A stretch of 9,308 nt of DNA, taken from NCBI GenBank assembly GCA_030705745.1, contig JAUZPT010000091.1, positions 1 to 9,308 of the forward strand, written 5' to 3'. Each line of letters opens with the position of its first letter. Position 1 is the first letter of the stretch. The stretch comes from Bacillota bacterium (lineage in GTDB: Bacteria; Bacillota; Bacilli; Bacillales; Cytobacillaceae). The notes under the pieces are model-generated. The model was not told the origin of the DNA. It did no database searches and worked only from the letters and a program-made list of their open reading frames with translations. Shown here one piece after another: positions 6,792 through 9,308 of the stretch. Position numbers and translations under genes: made by a program.

Positions 6792-9206
6792 ATGGACAAA
6801 CAGGATCGTTTGGATTTATTCAACGAGCAGGGGAAATTCGTCAAAGGCAGACATCTTGTAACAATTTTTCACAATGAACAAAACCTTTATACCGTATTGC
6901 GAATAAGGGTTGAGGACACAAATGATACATATGAGGACAAAGAGGCTGTCATTACAGGGCATTTCCCAAAAATTCATGAGCAGGAATCATATATTTTTTA
7001 TGGAGATTTTAAAGACCATCCCAAATTCGGGCTGCAATTTATCGCCACCCATTTTCGTAAAGACATGCCGCAAACGAAACAAGGTGTCGTTTCGTATTTA
7101 TCCAGCGATTTGTTTAAGGGGATTGGGAAAAAGACAGCAGAAAATATTGTCAATACACTAGGGGAAAACGCAATTTCACGGATTCTCAATCAACCTTCCC
7201 TGCTCGAGAGTGTACCGAAGCTCCCTCCAGACAAAGCGAAAGAGCTGTATGATACTTTAATGGAACATCAGGGCCTTGAACAAGTCATGGTCTCTTTGAA
7301 TCAATTCGGCTTCGGGCCACAGCTGTCGATTAAAATTTACCAGGCATACAAAGAACAAACGCTGGAAGCTATCCGTAAAAATCCTTACCAGCTAGTAGAA
7401 ACCGTTGAAGGAATCGGTTTTGGCAGGGCGGATGAGCTCGGATTCCAGTTGGGCATTACCGGTAACCATCCGGATCGCATTAAAGCGGCTTGCCTTTATA
7501 CGATGGAATATGAAAGCATGCAAACGGGCCATGTATTTGTTGAGGCGAAGGACCTTCTTGAAAAAATAAAAGCATTGCTTGAAGAAAATAAACGGGATGA
7601 AATTGATTTTGCGGATATTTCCAATGAGATCATCAAGCTTGGTGAAGAAGGGAAATTGATCGTTGAAGAAAAGCGCATCTATCTTCCTTCGCTTTATTAC
7701 TCCGAAAAAGGCGTCGTATCCAATATTAAGAGAATACTGGATCAAACAGAATACGCCGAGCAATTTCCTGAATCGGAATTTTTGCTGGCCCTTGGGCAAT
7801 TGGAAGAGCGCCTTTCGGTCGAGTATGCCCCTTCACAGAAAGAAGCGATTCAGACAGCTTTAATGTCACCGATGCTGATTTTAACCGGCGGTCCCGGTAC
7901 AGGCAAAACGACAGTCATCAAAGGGATCGTCGAGCTTTATGCCGAATTGCATGGCTGTTCACTAGAACCAAAGGATTATCAAAAAAAGGATGAACCATTC
8001 CCATTTTTGCTTGCTGCCCCAACAGGAAGAGCCGCCAAGAGGATGAGCGAATCGACAGGATTGCCTGCTGTAACCATCCATCGTTTGCTTGGCTTTAACG
8101 GTACAGAAGGATTTGACCGTGATGAAACAAGCCCGCTCGAGGGAAAAATTCTCATCGTTGATGAAACGTCCATGGTTGATATTTGGCTTGCCAATCAGTT
8201 ATTTAAAGCATTGCCCCCAAATATTCAAGTCATCCTAGTTGGTGATGAGGATCAATTGCCGTCCGTTGGGCCTGGACAGGTTTTAAAGGACTTACTGCAG
8301 TCTGACAGGGTACCGACGGTAAGATTGACAGATATTTATCGTCAGGCCGAAGGATCCTCTATTATCCAATTGGCTCATGAAATCAAAAAAGGACAACTGC
8401 CGGAGGACATTCTGCTTCAAAGCAAAGACCGATCTTTTATTAAATGTGCCGGTTCACAGCTATCCCAAGTCGTTGAAAAGGTCGCGCTCAATGCCAAAAA
8501 GAAAGGATACACCGCCAAGGATATCCAGGTGCTTGCACCGATGTACAGGGGACCTGCAGGAATTGATCGGTTAAATGTTCTTCTCCAGGAAATTTTCAAC
8601 CCAAATCCTGATGGAACGAGAAAGGAATTACTTTTTGGCGATGTAAAGTACAGAATCGGCGATAAAGTTCTTCAATTGGTGAATCAGCCGGAAAGCAATG
8701 TATTCAATGGGGATATTGGGGAAATTGTCGCTATTTTTTACGCAAAGGAAAATGTTGAAAAACAGGATATGGTTGTCATATCATTTGAAGGCACGGAAGT
8801 CAGCTATACACGCCAGGACCTCAATCAAATTACCCATGCCTATTGCTGTTCGGTACATAAATCGCAGGGCAGCGAGTTTCCGATTGTCATTATGCCGATC
8901 ACAAGAAGTTATTATCGGATGTTGCGAAGGAATTTAATTTATACTGCCATTACGAGAAGTAAACAATTTTTAATTCTTTGCGGCGAGGAAGAAGCACTCC
9001 GAATCGGTGTGGAACGAGCAGATGAACAGAGCAGAAAAACGACATTGTGTGTGAAACTGCAGGAAACGATTTCCAATACAACTGTGATGGCTGACTACGA
9101 ACAATCAGAGATCCCTTTACAATCAGGTGTTGCATACGAAGACCAGTTTATTGATGCAAATCCAATGATCGGAATGGAAAACGTTTCACCTTATGATTTC
9201 ATGTGA
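6792..9206 (+). CDS. recD2: ATP-dependent 5'-3' DNA helicase RecD2 (YrrC)
   Basis: RecD2 is an SF1B helicase found where RecBC is absent; in Bacillus it is tied to replication-fork progression, repair and mismatch-repair-related functions. The 804-residue product has a long N-terminal extension: an OB-like region near 15-90 and helix-hairpin-helix segments at about 106-120 (FKGIGKKTAENIV) and 205-217 (VEGIGFGRADELG). The motor follows: Walker A GGPGTGKTT at 366-374 (K372), DEAD-type motif II DETS at 457-460, motif III GDEDQLPSVGPG at 484-495, motif V HKSQGSEF at 689-696 and motif VI YTAITRSK at 717-724 with R722. A polar tail of about 70 residues ends in the peptide at 791-804. All ATPase motifs are intact. 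It is the second gene of the yrrB operon. No clear terminator follows before the window ends. Confidence 0.96.
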   Translation: MDKQDRLDLFNEQGKFVKGRHLVTIFHNEQNLYTVLRIRVEDTNDTYEDKEAVITGHFPKIHEQESYIFYGDFKDHPKFGLQFIATHFRKDMPQTKQGVVSYLSSDLFKGIGKKTAENIVNTLGENAISRILNQPSLLESVPKLPPDKAKELYDTLMEHQGLEQVMVSLNQFGFGPQLSIKIYQAYKEQTLEAIRKNPYQLVETVEGIGFGRADELGFQLGITGNHPDRIKAACLYTMEYESMQTGHVFVEAKDLLEKIKALLEENKRDEIDFADISNEIIKLGEEGKLIVEEKRIYLPSLYYSEKGVVSNIKRILDQTEYAEQFPESEFLLALGQLEERLSVEYAPSQKEAIQTALMSPMLILTGGPGTGKTTVIKGIVELYAELHGCSLEPKDYQKKDEPFPFLLAAPTGRAAKRMSESTGLPAVTIHRLLGFNGTEGFDRDETSPLEGKILIVDETSMVDIWLANQLFKALPPNIQVILVGDEDQLPSVGPGQVLKDLLQSDRVPTVRLTDIYRQAEGSSIIQLAHEIKKGQLPEDILLQSKDRSFIKCAGSQLSQVVEKVALNAKKKGYTAKDIQVLAPMYRGPAGIDRLNVLLQEIFNPNPDGTRKELLFGDVKYRIGDKVLQLVNQPESNVFNGDIGEIVAIFYAKENVEKQDMVVISFEGTEVSYTRQDLNQITHAYCCSVHKSQGSEFPIVIMPITRSYYRMLRRNLIYTAITRSKQFLILCGEEEALRIGVERADEQSRKTTLCVKLQETISNTTVMADYEQSEIPLQSGVAYEDQFIDANPMIGMENVSPYDFM

Positions 9207-9218
9207 TGTGGCTATACT
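9191..9218 (+). promoter_or_regulatory. Possible promoter for yrrD
   Basis: TATACT (9213-9218) matches the -10 consensus at five of six positions. A poor TTATGA (9191-9196) lies 16 bases upstream as the -35. It overlaps the end of recD2 and lies about 30 bases before the yrrD start, so yrrD may have its own promoter as well as readthrough. Confidence 0.3.
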
Positions 9219-9247
9219 AGTAATGTTCTGAAAGGCGGGGACACTCT

Positions 9248-9308
9248 TTGCGGACATTTTCATCGCTGAAAGGACTACATGTATACGAAACGAATAGTGG
9301 AAAAATAG
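9248..9308 (+). CDS. yrrD: N-terminus of a YrrD-like PRC-barrel protein (partial)
   Basis: A frame opens at TTG 9248 and runs off the right edge with 20 complete codons. The peptide starts MRTFSSLKGLHVYE and continues TNSGKI, the form expected for the first strand of a PRC-barrel domain and like the start of B. subtilis YrrD, whose gene follows recD2. The function of YrrD is unknown. GGCGGGG (9234-9240) ends 7 bases before the TTG and is a plausible but imperfect ribosome site. The call rests on only 20 residues plus gene order. Confidence 0.65.
   Translation, partial: MRTFSSLKGLHVYETNSGKI

Noticed and set aside
6425..6844. 139-codon antisense frame across yrrB and the start of recD2
   Set aside because: Both plus-strand genes are certain, and the frame covers the recD2 ribosome site. 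It has no supporting signal.
7392..7799. 135-codon antisense frame in recD2
   Set aside because: It is a shadow of an intact helicase gene.

Overview
The window is a stretch of core chromosome from a Firmicute of the family Bacillaceae. The evidence is strong AGGAGG-type ribosome sites, frequent GTG and TTG starts, TATAAT-type promoters, and proteins closely matching what I recall of Bacillus subtilis YrvM, RarA (YrvN), CymR, YrvO, MnmA, YrrB, RecD2 (YrrC) and YrrD, in essentially the subtilis order. The genus cannot be fixed by reading alone. I see no mobile element, CRISPR array, rRNA or tRNA gene. No gap between genes exceeds about 210 bases.

Layout. At the left, tcdA (+) encodes the dehydratase that cyclises t6A37 in tRNA. 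It converges on rarA (-), a replication-fork AAA+ ATPase, and a strong hairpin terminator lies between them. A divergent promoter region of about 220 bases (2273-2493) follows. From there a probable four-gene operon runs rightward: a YczE/YyaS/YitT-type membrane protein, cymR (cysteine-metabolism repressor, overlapping the membrane gene by 4 bases), an iscS-type cysteine desulfurase (yrvO) and mnmA (tRNA U34 2-thiouridylase). It ends at a 14-bp-stem terminator. A second unit has its own extended -10 promoter and carries a six-repeat TPR protein (yrrB) and the helicase recD2 (yrrC). The last 61 bases hold the start of a gene I read as yrrD.

How the genes fit together. Two themes dominate: sulfur flow into tRNA (CymR senses cysteine status, the desulfurase takes sulfur from cysteine, MnmA puts it on tRNA U34), and genome maintenance (RarA, RecD2). 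TcdA adds a further anticodon-loop modification.

I found no clear new multigene system. The most interesting element is the membrane gene translationally coupled to cymR; I do not recall it at this position in B. subtilis. Smaller points are three starts that look better placed a few codons inside the longest reading frame, an imperfect inverted repeat at the yrrB promoter, a hairpin abutting the mnmA ribosome site, and a short conserved-looking C-terminal peptide on RecD2.
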